A stretch of DNA of 64,000 bases from contig DASQFI010000071.1 in NCBI GenBank assembly GCA_035633215.1, positions 62,001-126,000 on the forward strand, in the 5' to 3' direction. Position numbers and translations under genes: made by a program. Within the stretch, counting starts at the first letter, position 1. The number at the start of each line of letters is the position of its first letter. Source of the stretch: DASQFI01 sp035633215. Lineage in GTDB: Bacteria; Acidobacteriota; Vicinamibacteria; Vicinamibacterales; SCN-69-37. A model generated the notes under the pieces. The model was not told the DNA's origin. It did no database searches and was given only the letters and a program-made list of their open reading frames with translations. Positions 42,161-52,257 of this stretch are shown piece after piece.

Positions 42161-45100
42161 TTAGCTTGCGATCGTCACCTGGCTCAACTGTTCGAGCACG
42201 GCGCCGACGCGGTCGAACAGGCCGCCCGGTTGCGAAGGATCCGGCGGCGCTTCCGCCAGGATGGCCTCCCGGGTGAAGCCTGGCACGACGTCACTCGTCG
42301 CCCTGGCGGTCCACCAGGACGTCGTCGAGCTCTCGCGCGGCGGCCCCGCCGGCGCGCGACGTCCTTTCGTCACGGTATCCGGCGCGGCTTCCACCGGCTT
42401 GTCGAGGTCAATCCGCAACACGCCAGGCGGCACGAGCGTCAAATCGCCGCGGCTCTGAATCAGCCGCGGCAGCCTGGCGGGCTCGACGCGGGCGTCCTGC
42501 CTGAACTTTAAGACAACAATCGCGCCTTCGCGGTCGACCCCTTCCAGGCCGATCCGGTCCGCCATGAGCCGGATCCGGGCATATTGCGCCAGATTTCGCA
42601 CGGAAACCGGGGGAACCCCGTAGCGGTCCTGCAGCTCCTCGAGGACCGTCTGGACCTCCTCGACACTCCGCGCGCTGGCCATCCGGCGGTACGCCGACAG
42701 CCGCTGGTTCATGTCGGGGATGTAGGTTTCGTCGATGCGCAGGTCGATCCGGAGGTTGACCGCGGCGCGCCGATCGTCCTCGATCTCCTCGCCCTTGAGC
42801 TCGCGGATCGTCTGTTCGAGCAGCTTCATGTACATGTCGAAGCCCACCGCTTCGATGTGTCCGCTTTGCTCGCCGCCGAGGAGGTTGCCGGCGCCGCGAA
42901 TCTCGAGGTCGAGCGCGGCGATGCGGAAGCCGCTGCCCAGATCGCTGAACTCGCGGATGGCGGCCAGGCGGCGGCGCGCGATCGGCGAGAGCGTCTGCTC
43001 GGCCGGAATGAGGAGGTACGCGTACGCGCGGCGGTCAGACCGCCCGACGCGGCCGCGCAGCTGATAGAGCTGCGCGAGCCCGTATCGATCCGCACGATTG
43101 ACGACGATCGTGTTCGCGTTCGGAATGTCGAGGCCGTTCTCGACGATCGTCGTCGCCAGGAGGATGTCGTACCGGTGCGCGACGAAGTCCACCATCACGC
43201 GCTCGAGCTCGTCTTCGTTCAGCTGCCCGTGGGCGATCGCCAGCTTCGCGTCCGGCACGAGCCGCGTGACGAGGTTGCCCATCGAGTAGATGGACTCGAC
43301 GCGGTTGTGGACGAAGTAGACCTGCCCGCCGCGCTCGAGCTCCGTGAGGATCGCGCGTGTGATCACCGCCGCGTCGAATCTGACGACCTGCGTCTGAATC
43401 GCCAGTCGATCGCGCGGCGGCGTCTCGATGACCGACATGTCGCGAATCCCGACGAGCGACATGTTGAGCGTGCGCGGGATTGGCGTCGCAGTCATCGTCA
43501 GGACGTCCACGCGTTTCCGGAGCTGTTTCAGCCGCTCCTTGTGCGCGACGCCGAACCGCTGCTCCTCGTCCACGACGAGCAGACCGAGATCCCGGAACGC
43601 CACGTCCTTCGAGAGCAGCCGGTGCGTGCCGACGGTGATGTCGATCTGGCCGGAGCCGAGCTGGGTGACGAGATCCTTCTGTTCCTGCTTCGATCGGAAG
43701 CGGCTGATCAGCTCGATCCGGACGGGAAAGCCCGCGAAACGCTCGCGCAGCGTGCGGAGATGCTGGAAGGCCAGCACGGTGGTCGGCGCGAGAAACGCCA
43801 CTTGCTTGCCGTCGATGACCGCCTTGAACGCCGCGCGCATTGCCACTTCGGTCTTGCCGTACCCGACGTCGCCGCAGAGCAGCCGGTCCATCGGCGTGGG
43901 CTGCTCCATGTCGCGCGTGATGTCGCTGATGGCCGACTGCTGATCCGGCGTCAGGTCGTACTCGAACGCGTCGTCGAATTCCTGCTGCCAGTGCGAGTTG
44001 GCCGAGAACGCATGTCCGGTGACCGCTTTCCGCGCGGCGTAGAGCTTGAGCAGTTCCTCGGCCATGTCGCGCATCGTTTTCCTGACGCGCGTCTTGGCCT
44101 TTTCCCAGGTGGTGCCGCCGAGCCTGTCGAGCGCCGGATTGGCCCCGCCCGTGTACTTCTGCACGAGATCCAGCCGCTCGAGCGGAATGAACAGCTTGTC
44201 GTCGTCCGAATAGCGGAGCTCCATGAACTCCTGCTCGGTCGGTTTGCCGGTGGCCGGGTCAAGAGGACCGACCGAGAGGCGCTTGAGTCCGACAAACTTG
44301 CCCACGCCGTTGTCGATATGGACGACGAGATCGTTGAGCTTGAGATCGCGGAAGTCGGAGATGAACGTGCGCGCGGCTGAACGGCGCCGCTCGTGAACGC
44401 GTCGTTCCTCTTCGAACAGATCGGTCTCAGCGAAGATCAGCAGGCCGGCGTCGGCGAGGTGGAAGCCGCGCGAAAGCGAGCCGGTCGTGACCAGGACCGC
44501 GGCAAACTCGAGGTCGTCGTCCACCGACATCGCGCGGGCACGAACCTCGTAGTCGCCGAGCAGCTCGACGACCCGCTCGGCACGGCCGGGCGTGTCGGCG
44601 ACGAACACGACGCGATCGCCGCGTTCGCGCGCCTTCTTGATCTCGTCCACCCAGTCGGCGATTCGACCGTGGTACTCGAGCGTCGGCAGGCACGCGACGT
44701 GGCTCGTGCCCGTCTGGCCCTCCTCGATCGCGAGTTGGGTGACGTGACGCGCCGAGCTCAGCCAGCCAGCGAGGTCGTCCCAGCCGGCGGCGAGCGTCTC
44801 GTAGTCCGGCACCTGGCGGCCGCGCGCCTCCATGTCGCTGGCGCTGCTTCGCCATTGCTCTTCCAGTTTCCGGCCGCGATCGGCGACGTCGTCGGACTCG
44901 AACACGACGACGACCGCGCCGGCGGATCTCGCGTAATCGATGACGGTGGCACTCCGGTCAAGCTCTTGATCGTCGGGGACCCCTGCACCCCGACTAGCGC
45001 CCGTCGCTTGTGGGGGCCCCGACGCCCCACGCCGCTCCGGGCGCACCTCCTCTTGATCGTCGGGGACCCCAGCACCCCGACTAGCGCCCGTCGCTTGGGG

Positions 45101-45868
45101 GGACACCGACGCCCCACGCCGCTCCGAGCGCACCTCATCGTCGGAGCGCCATTCAATCAGCTCGCGCTGAGGACTGACGACGACGCGATCGAGGCCGGCG
45201 AGCGACCGTTGAGTGGCCGCGTCGTAGCGGCGCACCGATTCGACGATGTCGCCGATGAACTCGAGTCGAATCGGCTGCGCATCGGCGGCAGGGTAGAAAT
45301 CCACGACGCCGCCGCGGACGCAGAACTCCCCGTGCTCGTCGACCGGATCTTCCGGGGTGAACCCGGCCTCGGCCAGCCGCGCGCCCAGATCCTGGGGCGA
45401 GATCTCGAACCCGGGCGCGAGCGACAGGCCGGCCGCCCGAAGGCGATCAGGATGCGACACGCGCGGCAGCAAGGCTCGCGCGGAGGCGATGATGACCTTG
45501 GCGGTGCCGGTGGCCAGCCCGTGAAGCGCCCTCGCGCGCGCGGAGACGACCTCGAGGTGCGGTGCCAGGCCGCGATAAGGGTCGACTTCCTGCGACGGGA
45601 ACGGCAGCACGACGCCCTCGGCATCGGCTCGCGAGAGCCCCTGCAGGCTCGTCAGAAAAAATCGGACGTCGCCGACCATCTGTTCGACGATCGCGTCGGT
45701 CGCGACGACCAGGAGCACCGGCGATTCCTGGGCGAGCACGGCGGCATGAAACGCGGCACCTGCCGGCGAGAGCCCGCTCAGCCGCATCGAGACGCGGCTG
45801 AGACCAGCCTTGATCGCGGCCGTTTTCAGGAGCGAACGAAATGCGAGGGAAGAAGCTGCGCCGATCAC
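42161..45868 (-). CDS. mfd: Transcription-repair coupling factor Mfd
   Basis: 1,235 residues, about 90 longer than E. coli Mfd. The UvrB-like N-terminal part holds the UvrA-contact region (residues about 1-230). The RNAP-interacting CarD-like domain is at LNDLVVHIDNGVGKFVGLKR. SF2 translocase motifs: CGDVGYGKTEVAMRA (Walker A), VVDEEQRFGV (DEEQ), TMTATPIPRT, QLRGRVGRSDR, and the C-terminal D7 domain with RIDETYIPDMNQR. Residues about 244-301 are two tandem copies of a repeat-encoded peptide (ATGASRGAGVPDD) not normally present. It displaces stalled RNA polymerase and recruits UvrA. Start is GTG 45868. Confidence 0.92.
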   Translation of the reverse strand: MIGAASSLAFRSLLKTAAIKAGLSRVSMRLSGLSPAGAAFHAAVLAQESPVLLVVATDAIVEQMVGDVRFFLTSLQGLSRADAEGVVLPFPSQEVDPYRGLAPHLEVVSARARALHGLATGTAKVIIASARALLPRVSHPDRLRAAGLSLAPGFEISPQDLGARLAEAGFTPEDPVDEHGEFCVRGGVVDFYPAADAQPIRLEFIGDIVESVRRYDAATQRSLAGLDRVVVSPQRELIEWRSDDEVRSERRGASVSPQATGASRGAGVPDDQEEVRPERRGASGPPQATGASRGAGVPDDQELDRSATVIDYARSAGAVVVVFESDDVADRGRKLEEQWRSSASDMEARGRQVPDYETLAAGWDDLAGWLSSARHVTQLAIEEGQTGTSHVACLPTLEYHGRIADWVDEIKKARERGDRVVFVADTPGRAERVVELLGDYEVRARAMSVDDDLEFAAVLVTTGSLSRGFHLADAGLLIFAETDLFEEERRVHERRRSAARTFISDFRDLKLNDLVVHIDNGVGKFVGLKRLSVGPLDPATGKPTEQEFMELRYSDDDKLFIPLERLDLVQKYTGGANPALDRLGGTTWEKAKTRVRKTMRDMAEELLKLYAARKAVTGHAFSANSHWQQEFDDAFEYDLTPDQQSAISDITRDMEQPTPMDRLLCGDVGYGKTEVAMRAAFKAVIDGKQVAFLAPTTVLAFQHLRTLRERFAGFPVRIELISRFRSKQEQKDLVTQLGSGQIDITVGTHRLLSKDVAFRDLGLLVVDEEQRFGVAHKERLKQLRKRVDVLTMTATPIPRTLNMSLVGIRDMSVIETPPRDRLAIQTQVVRFDAAVITRAILTELERGGQVYFVHNRVESIYSMGNLVTRLVPDAKLAIAHGQLNEDELERVMVDFVAHRYDILLATTIVENGLDIPNANTIVVNRADRYGLAQLYQLRGRVGRSDRRAYAYLLIPAEQTLSPIARRRLAAIREFSDLGSGFRIAALDLEIRGAGNLLGGEQSGHIEAVGFDMYMKLLEQTIRELKGEEIEDDRRAAVNLRIDLRIDETYIPDMNQRLSAYRRMASARSVEEVQTVLEELQDRYGVPPVSVRNLAQYARIRLMADRIGLEGVDREGAIVVLKFRQDARVEPARLPRLIQSRGDLTLVPPGVLRIDLDKPVEAAPDTVTKGRRAPAGPPRESSTTSWWTARATSDVVPGFTREAILAEAPPDPSQPGGLFDRVGAVLEQLSQVTIAS
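44965..45135 (-). repeat. In-frame tandem copies of the ATGASRGAG-coding repeat in mfd
   Basis: Two units, 44965-45048 and 45052-45135, period 87 bp. They encode VR.ERRGAS..PQATGASRGAGVPDD-type peptides. The same unit in the same frame is found at the 3' end of atpF (55369-55446). Confidence 0.85.
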
Positions 45869-45893
45869 GCTGTTGCTCTCATGCTAGCGTAAA

Positions 45894-45946
45894 GACCTCG
45901 GGGTTCTTTTTTGATTGCGCTCTTCCGCAAAAAGAACCCCGAGGTC
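45894..45946. repeat. GACCTCGG-type palindromic repeat, copy 4
   Basis: Arms GACCTCGGGGTTCTTTTTT (45894-45912) and its complement (45929-45946), loop about 17 bases. It lies between the divergent starts of mfd and the thioredoxin-reductase-like gene, ending 9 bases before the latter's ATG. A terminator role is unlikely here because both genes start, rather than end, at this site. Confidence 0.85.
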
Positions 45947-45955
45947 GTTTCTTTT

Positions 45956-46858
45956 ATGGACGCGGACGTCATCATCGTCGGCGCAGGGCCGGCCGGTCTG
46001 AGCGCGGCGCTGGTTCTCGGCCGCGCGTGCCGCCAGGTCCTGGTCTTCGACGACGGGAAGCCGCGCAACTACGCGGCGCGCGCGCTTCATGGGTTCCTTT
46101 CCCGCGACGGCATCGACCCCTTCGAACTGCGACGGATCGGTCTCGAGGAACTGCGACGGTACGACACGGTTCGCGTCGAGGACGCGGAAGTCACACACGC
46201 GGCGCGCCAACCGGACGGGGCGTTTCAGGTGACCCTTGGCGACGGGCGACAGTTCGAAGCGCGGCGCCTCCTGCTCGCCACGGGCGTGATGGACAACCTG
46301 CCGAATGTGCCGGGCCTGCCAGAGATGTACGGACGGAGCGTCTTTCACTGTCCGTACTGCGACGGCTGGGAGCTGCGCGGCCAGCCGCTCGCCGTGTACG
46401 GCTGCAACAAGCGCGGGTACGGCCTCTCCGTCGAGCTGCTGGGCTGGAGCGGCGACGTCGTGCTCTGCAGCGACGGATCCTGCGAGCTCGACCACGGCGA
46501 GCTCGACACGCTCAAGCGCAACGGCATTCCAGTGCGCGAGGAACGCATCGCGCGCCTCGAAGGCCAGGACGGCGTCCTCGAGCGGATCGTGTTCGAAAAC
46601 GGCGAGGTGCTGCCGCGCCGTGCGCTGTTTTTCACCACTGGCCAGACGCAGGCGTCCCGGCTGGCCCAGCAGCTCGGGTGTCAATGCGACGAGAAGGGTA
46701 CCGTGCGGACAGGCCAGTACGAAACGACGCACGTGCCGGGTTTGTACGTGGCCGGCGACGCGTCACACAATGTCCAGTGGGTGGTCGTCGCCGCCGCCGA
46801 AGGCGCCGAGGCCGCGTACGCGATCAGTCAGGATCTGATTAGGGCGTCAGTGAGATGA
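45956..46858 (+). CDS. Thioredoxin-reductase-like FAD/NAD(P) oxidoreductase
   Basis: 300 residues. VIIVGAGPAGLSAAL binds FAD, and the redox pair is CPYC in HCPYCDGWEL (about residues 136-139). A second dinucleotide motif is GCNKRGYGLSVELL, with the usual GxGxxG degenerate. THVPGLYVAGDASH is the second FAD contact. It matches TrxB-type enzymes, but the altered NAD(P) motif (GCNKRG) could mean a different electron donor such as ferredoxin or a protein-bound partner. The ATG follows the palindromic repeat, with no clear SD. Confidence 0.84.
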   Translation: MDADVIIVGAGPAGLSAALVLGRACRQVLVFDDGKPRNYAARALHGFLSRDGIDPFELRRIGLEELRRYDTVRVEDAEVTHAARQPDGAFQVTLGDGRQFEARRLLLATGVMDNLPNVPGLPEMYGRSVFHCPYCDGWELRGQPLAVYGCNKRGYGLSVELLGWSGDVVLCSDGSCELDHGELDTLKRNGIPVREERIARLEGQDGVLERIVFENGEVLPRRALFFTTGQTQASRLAQQLGCQCDEKGTVRTGQYETTHVPGLYVAGDASHNVQWVVVAAAEGAEAAYAISQDLIRASVR

Positions 46859-46867
46859 GCGAGAGAA

Positions 46868-46917
46868 GACCTCGGGGTTCTTTTCTGGAAGATCAACGCG
46901 AAAAGAAACCCGAGGTC
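46868..46917. repeat. GACCTCGG-type palindromic repeat, copy 5
   Basis: Arms at 46868-46885 and 46900-46917 with 14-base loop, between the convergent thioredoxin-reductase-like and rfaE2-like genes. The first base of the latter's stop triplet lies in the arm. Confidence 0.85.
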
Positions 46918-47377
46918 ATTTCATCTTTTCCAGCAGCGCCGACGTCGACCACCCCTCCTCAATCGGCATCCTGACGACGCGTCCGCCGCGCGATTCGACC
47001 GTGTCGCGGCCGACGATTGCCTTCTCGCCCCAATCGGCGCCTTTCACGAGCACGTCTGGCTGCACAAGGCGGATGATCTCGGCGGGTGTGTCCTCGTCGA
47101 AGATCGCGACGGCATCGACGAACGTGAGCGCCGAGAGAACCTCGGCTCGTTCGTGCTCGGGGGTGATGGGACGCGAGGGGCCTTTGATCGCCCGCACGGA
47201 GCGATCCGAGTTGAGGCCGACGATCAACACGTCGCCTTCGGCGCGCGCGGCGCGCAGGTACCGGATGTGGCCCGGGTGCAGCAGGTCGAACACGCCGTTG
47301 GTGAACACGACGCGCCGCCCGGCGCGGCGTGCGCGTTCGGCGAAGTCGGCGGCCTCGACGGGGGGCAGGATGGGCAT
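46916..47377 (-). CDS. rfaE2: D-glycero-beta-D-manno-heptose 1-phosphate adenylyltransferase
   Basis: 153 residues, nucleotidyltransferase fold. FTNGVFDLLHPGHIRYL is the HxGH-type active site, LIVGLNSDRSVRAIKG follows, and VKGADW near the C-terminus is the family's KGxDW motif. It transfers AMP to heptose-1-phosphate to make ADP-heptose for LPS core; the kinase half (HldE N-domain) is not fused and must be elsewhere. It is downstream of the Wzm/Wzt exporter genes, so cell-surface polysaccharide genes cluster here. Confidence 0.88.
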   Translation of the reverse strand: MPILPPVEAADFAERARRAGRRVVFTNGVFDLLHPGHIRYLRAARAEGDVLIVGLNSDRSVRAIKGPSRPITPEHERAEVLSALTFVDAVAIFDEDTPAEIIRLVQPDVLVKGADWGEKAIVGRDTVESRGGRVVRMPIEEGWSTSALLEKMK

Positions 47378-47402
47378 GTGTCGCCGGCCCTAAAGGGCCA
47401 GC

Positions 47403-48740
47403 CTACAAGGTCTTTCTGAAACTCACGCCGCCCGAGAACTCCCAGTGATGGCGCGGGCGGTAGATCCCGACGTCCTTCAGGCGTGACTTGACGCGAAACG
47501 TGTACAACAGCCGGTGATAGTCGTAGGGCGCGCCGTCGCGTTTGTGCACGGCCACGTCGAGCTTGTAGGTCCCCTCAACCAGATCAAGCGCCTCGATGAC
47601 GAGCCGCACCTCGGCGGTGCCCTCGAGCGTGTCGCCCTGGTGCTCTTCGATGTCGGTGTTCGTGCCGTACACGCAGACGCCTTCCGGATTGAAGATCGCA
47701 ATGCCGAAGACGAAGTCGCGCGTCGGCCGGTCGGCGCGGACCTGCAGCCGGACCGTCAGCGCCTCACCGGTGTGAAACACGTGCGTCGTCTGGCCCTGAT
47801 CGTTCTGCAGGCCGACGTCCGTGATCTCGACGCCGCCCGATCCCCACCGGCCCTCGGCCGCGCGCGACATGTCGGCGGCCGAGTCGCCGGCATCCACCGG
47901 ACCCGCCGGACGCCGCTCGCCCGTTACGGCATCGTGCTGGGTCCTGGCGTCCGACGCGGCCAAAAACTGCTCTTCCTGCCGTTCGACGTCGGTGATGTAC
48001 GCGCCGACGACCCGCTTGGGATCGCCCTGGGCGCGCTTCTCGCCGCCGTCGAGCCAGACGGCGTCGTCGCAGAAGCGCTCGACCAGACCCAGCGAGTGCG
48101 TGACGAGCAGGATCGTCTTGCCGCGGCGCTTGAACTCGCCGAACTTGTCCAGGCACTTGTGCGTGAAGCCTTCGTCGCCGACCGCCAGCACTTCGTCCAC
48201 GAGTAGCACTTCGGGATCCACGTGAATCGCGACGGAGAAGCCGAGCCGCATGTACATGCCGGACGAGTAGGTCTTGACCGGCGCGTCGATGAACTCGCGC
48301 AGCTCGGCGAATTCGACGATCTCGTCGAACCGCTTCTGCACCTCGCGCTTCGTGAGCCCGAGCATGATGCCGTTGATGTAGATGTTTTCGCGGCCCGAGA
48401 TCTCGGGATGAAACCCGGCGCCGAGCTCGATGAGCGCCGAGATGCGTCCGCGCACCGTCACCCGGCCGCTCGTCGGCTTCGTGATGCCCGCCACGAGCTT
48501 CAGCGTCGTGCTCTTGCCCGACCCGTTGCGCCCGATGACGCCGAGCGTGCTGCCCGACGGCACCGCGAACGAGACGTTCTTCAGGGCAGGCAGGATCTCG
48601 CTGGGCCGCAGATCACGCAGGATGCTTCGCTGCAGCAGCGCGCTCTTGAGCGTCGCAAAGTGACGTCCGCCATAGCGGCGATAGGCCTTCGAGACGTCGA
48701 CGAGCTCGATGGCCGGAGCGCGCGTTCCAGTCGCGCTCAT
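47403..48740 (-). CDS. ABC transporter ATP-binding protein, Wzt-like polysaccharide exporter
   Basis: 445 residues. NBD about residues 10-255: Walker A GVIGRNGSGKSTTL, signature TYSSGMYMRLGF, Walker B VLLVDEVLAVGDE, H-loop VTHS. The C-terminal Wzt-type carbohydrate-binding beta-sandwich is at about 300-445 (VEITDVGLQNDQGQ, GTAEVRLVI, VGIYRPRHHWEF). Such C-domains recognise the terminal cap of the exported O-antigen. It overlaps the permease gene by ATGA (48737-48740), which fixes the start. Confidence 0.9.
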   Translation of the reverse strand: MSATGTRAPAIELVDVSKAYRRYGGRHFATLKSALLQRSILRDLRPSEILPALKNVSFAVPSGSTLGVIGRNGSGKSTTLKLVAGITKPTSGRVTVRGRISALIELGAGFHPEISGRENIYINGIMLGLTKREVQKRFDEIVEFAELREFIDAPVKTYSSGMYMRLGFSVAIHVDPEVLLVDEVLAVGDEGFTHKCLDKFGEFKRRGKTILLVTHSLGLVERFCDDAVWLDGGEKRAQGDPKRVVGAYITDVERQEEQFLAASDARTQHDAVTGERRPAGPVDAGDSAADMSRAAEGRWGSGGVEITDVGLQNDQGQTTHVFHTGEALTVRLQVRADRPTRDFVFGIAIFNPEGVCVYGTNTDIEEHQGDTLEGTAEVRLVIEALDLVEGTYKLDVAVHKRDGAPYDYHRLLYTFRVKSRLKDVGIYRPRHHWEFSGGVSFRKTL

Positions 48741-49549
48741 ACGGCCTCGGCGAACGAGTCGCGCAACCGGTCGAACACCCAGTACGCGAACACGAACAGC
48801 ACAACGGATGCGACGCCGAGCGCCACGAGCCACCGGGCGTGGCCGACGGGCCCGGCGAAATACAGGATCTCCTGGTACGACGCCGCCAGGTGGAAGAACG
48901 GGTTGAAGTCGAACAGCCACCTGAACGTGGCGACGCTGTCGAGGAAGTAGGGGTAGACGATCGGCGTCGCGAAGAACCAGAACGTCAGGAGGTTCGCGAG
49001 CAGATCGCGGATGTCACGGAAGTGTACCGTCAGTGCCGAGAGAATCAGCGCCAGCGCCAGCGTGAAGACGAGTTGAATCACGACGGCGATCGGAAACCAC
49101 AACAGCCCGCCGAGATCCGGCACGTGCCGGTACGCAACCAGAAACGCGACGAGAATCAGCAGCCCGAGGAAGAAGTGCACCATGTTCGCCAGCACGCTGA
49201 CGATCGGCAGCACCTCCGCGGGAAACAGCACTTTCTTGATCAGATTGCCCCCGCTGATCAGCGCGCCCGAGGCTTCGAGGAGAGACGACGAGAACCACGT
49301 CCAGGGCAGCAAGCCGCAGAAGAGAAACAGCGCGTAGTGATCGATGGGGGTCTTCCCGTCGGGATAGACGAAACGCGCCGGAAGGATGTAGGTGAACACG
49401 AACGTGTACACCAGCAGCAGGAGCAGGGGATTGACGAACGACCAGAAGAACCCGAGGACCGATCCGCGATAGCGCGCCTTCAGTTCGCGGGCGACAAGAC
49501 TCTGGATAAGCCCGCGATAGCGCGCGAGCTGGGCCAGGTTATGCCACAT
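48737..49549 (-). CDS. ABC-2 type permease, Wzm-like polysaccharide exporter
   Basis: 270 residues with six TM helices. It opens with LIQSLVARELKARYRGSVLGFFWSFVNPLLLLLVY, the typical Wzm/TagG N-terminus with an amphipathic interface helix, and has FFATPIVYPYFLDSV and FNPFFHLAASYQEIL further on. Together with the Wzt-like protein it would export an undecaprenyl-linked glycan across the inner membrane. ATG 49549 is chosen by homology; it overlaps the end of the PP2C gene by 11 bases. Confidence 0.9.
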   Translation of the reverse strand: MWHNLAQLARYRGLIQSLVARELKARYRGSVLGFFWSFVNPLLLLLVYTFVFTYILPARFVYPDGKTPIDHYALFLFCGLLPWTWFSSSLLEASGALISGGNLIKKVLFPAEVLPIVSVLANMVHFFLGLLILVAFLVAYRHVPDLGGLLWFPIAVVIQLVFTLALALILSALTVHFRDIRDLLANLLTFWFFATPIVYPYFLDSVATFRWLFDFNPFFHLAASYQEILYFAGPVGHARWLVALGVASVVLFVFAYWVFDRLRDSFAEAV

Positions 49550-50309
49550 CGACCTTGAGCATGGCGACCGTGATGTTGTCGGGCCCGCCGGCCTCGTTCG
49601 CGGCGGCGATGAGCGCGCGGCAGGTCTCGTCGAGACCCTCCCCGCGGCCCACGATCGCCTCGAGTCGATCCACGGGCACGACCCCCGACAGCCCATCCGA
49701 GCAGATGAGCAGCCGATCGCCGGCTCGAACCTCGATCTCCGTGACGTCCACTTCCGGATCGTCGCCGCCGGCGAGCGCCCGCGTGACGACGTTGCGCCAG
49801 GGATGCCGCCGCGCGTCGGTCTCGGTCAGCACGCCCGCGCGTACCTGTTCGCTGACCCACGAGTGATCCTGGGTGACCTGCCGCAGCTGGCCGTCGCGCC
49901 AGAGATAGACGCGGCTGTCGCCGACGTGCGCGACCGACGGGCGCTTGTTGCCGACGAGCAACGCGGCGGCCGTCGTCGCCATGCCGCGCAGCGTCTCGTC
50001 GTTCTCCATGGCCGTCGCGAGCCGCCGGTTGGCGAGCCGGAACGCGGCCTTCAAGCGGTTGCCGTCGAGGCTGATCGACGTGTCGTACGGAAAGGGCCAG
50101 GTCGTGTTGACGTCGGCGTCGCGCGTGTCGTTGATGAAGCCCTCGACGACCTCGACGGCCAGCCGCGACGCGACCTCGCCCGCGGCGTGGCCGCCCATGC
50201 CGTCGGCCACCATGTACAGGCCGAGATCCGCGCGCGCGCAGTACGCGTCCTCGTTCTCCCCGCGGCGCAAGCCGGGATCGGAGGCGACGGAGGAGGATAG
50301 GGTCGGCAT
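49539..50309 (-). CDS. PP2C-family (Stp/PrpC-type) serine/threonine phosphatase
   Basis: 256 residues, soluble metal-dependent phosphatase. ENEDAYCARADLG, VADGMGGHAAGEVASRLAV, VGDSRVYLWRDGQL, CSDGLSGVV and GGPDNITVAML contain the Asp residues that bind two metals. It reverses Hanks-type kinase phosphorylation; no such kinase gene is adjacent. It sits 6 bases after atpC and overlaps the permease gene, so the ATP synthase block probably reads into it. Confidence 0.9.
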   Translation of the reverse strand: MPTLSSSVASDPGLRRGENEDAYCARADLGLYMVADGMGGHAAGEVASRLAVEVVEGFINDTRDADVNTTWPFPYDTSISLDGNRLKAAFRLANRRLATAMENDETLRGMATTAAALLVGNKRPSVAHVGDSRVYLWRDGQLRQVTQDHSWVSEQVRAGVLTETDARRHPWRNVVTRALAGGDDPEVDVTEIEVRAGDRLLICSDGLSGVVPVDRLEAIVGRGEGLDETCRALIAAANEAGGPDNITVAMLKVDVA

Positions 50310-50315
50310 GAATCG

Positions 50316-50741
50316 TCAGCCGCGGGCGCGGGGATGCCGCGTGGACACCTGCAGACGCGTGAGCGCCCGGAGCAGCGCGATGCGGGCGCGCTCGTAGTCG
50401 ATTTCCGACGTCGGTTTGGCCAGACGCTCCTCGGCTCGGCGCTTCGACGCTTCGGCGCGGGCAAGGTCGATGTCTTCGGCCCGTTCGGCGACCTGGGCGA
50501 GGATGGACACCCGATCCGGCACGATTTCGGCGAAGCCTCCGGCGAGAAAAGCGTACTTCCGATCGGTGCCCTTGCGGTACCACATCTCGCCGGTCTTGAG
50601 CGCCGCCAGAAGCGGCGCGTGGCCCGGCAGGATGCCGAGGTAGCCCTCCTCGCCAGGCAGCTCGACCTCGTCCACTTCGTCGTGGACGATCGCCCGCTCG
50701 GGAGTGACGAACTCGAGCTTCAGGTGCTTGGGAATGGCCAC
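50316..50741 (-). CDS. atpC: F-type ATP synthase epsilon subunit
   Basis: 141 residues. N-terminal beta-sandwich begins LKLEFVTPERAIVHDEVDEVELPGEEGYLGILPGHAPLLA; the C-terminal two-helix domain (DIDLARAEASKRRAEERL) regulates rotation by inserting into F1. Located 3 bases after atpD. It forms the central stalk with gamma and couples F1 to the c ring. Confidence 0.93.
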   Translation of the reverse strand: MAIPKHLKLEFVTPERAIVHDEVDEVELPGEEGYLGILPGHAPLLAALKTGEMWYRKGTDRKYAFLAGGFAEIVPDRVSILAQVAERAEDIDLARAEASKRRAEERLAKPTSEIDYERARIALLRALTRLQVSTRHPRARG

Positions 50742-50744
50742 GGG

Positions 50745-52184
<1,440 letters not shown>

Positions 52185-52196
52185 GATTCCTCACTC

Positions 52197-52245
52197 GTAG
52201 GGGCGGGCTCGCCCGCCTGACAGGCCGGCTGACGCCGGCCCCTAC
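52197..52245. repeat. GTAGGGGC-type palindrome, copy 2
   Basis: GTAGGGGCGGGC and GCCGGCCCCTAC form the ends of a 49-bp hairpin between atpG and atpD, inside the operon. It resembles copy 1 (40917-40963) over CGCCTGTCAGGCCGGCTGA-like central bases. Confidence 0.78.
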
Positions 52246-52257
52246 GTCTGTCAGCGC

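Noticed and set aside
42584..45892. Long plus-strand ORFs opposite mfd
   Set aside because: Mfd motifs are continuous on the minus strand; the opposite frames have no domains.
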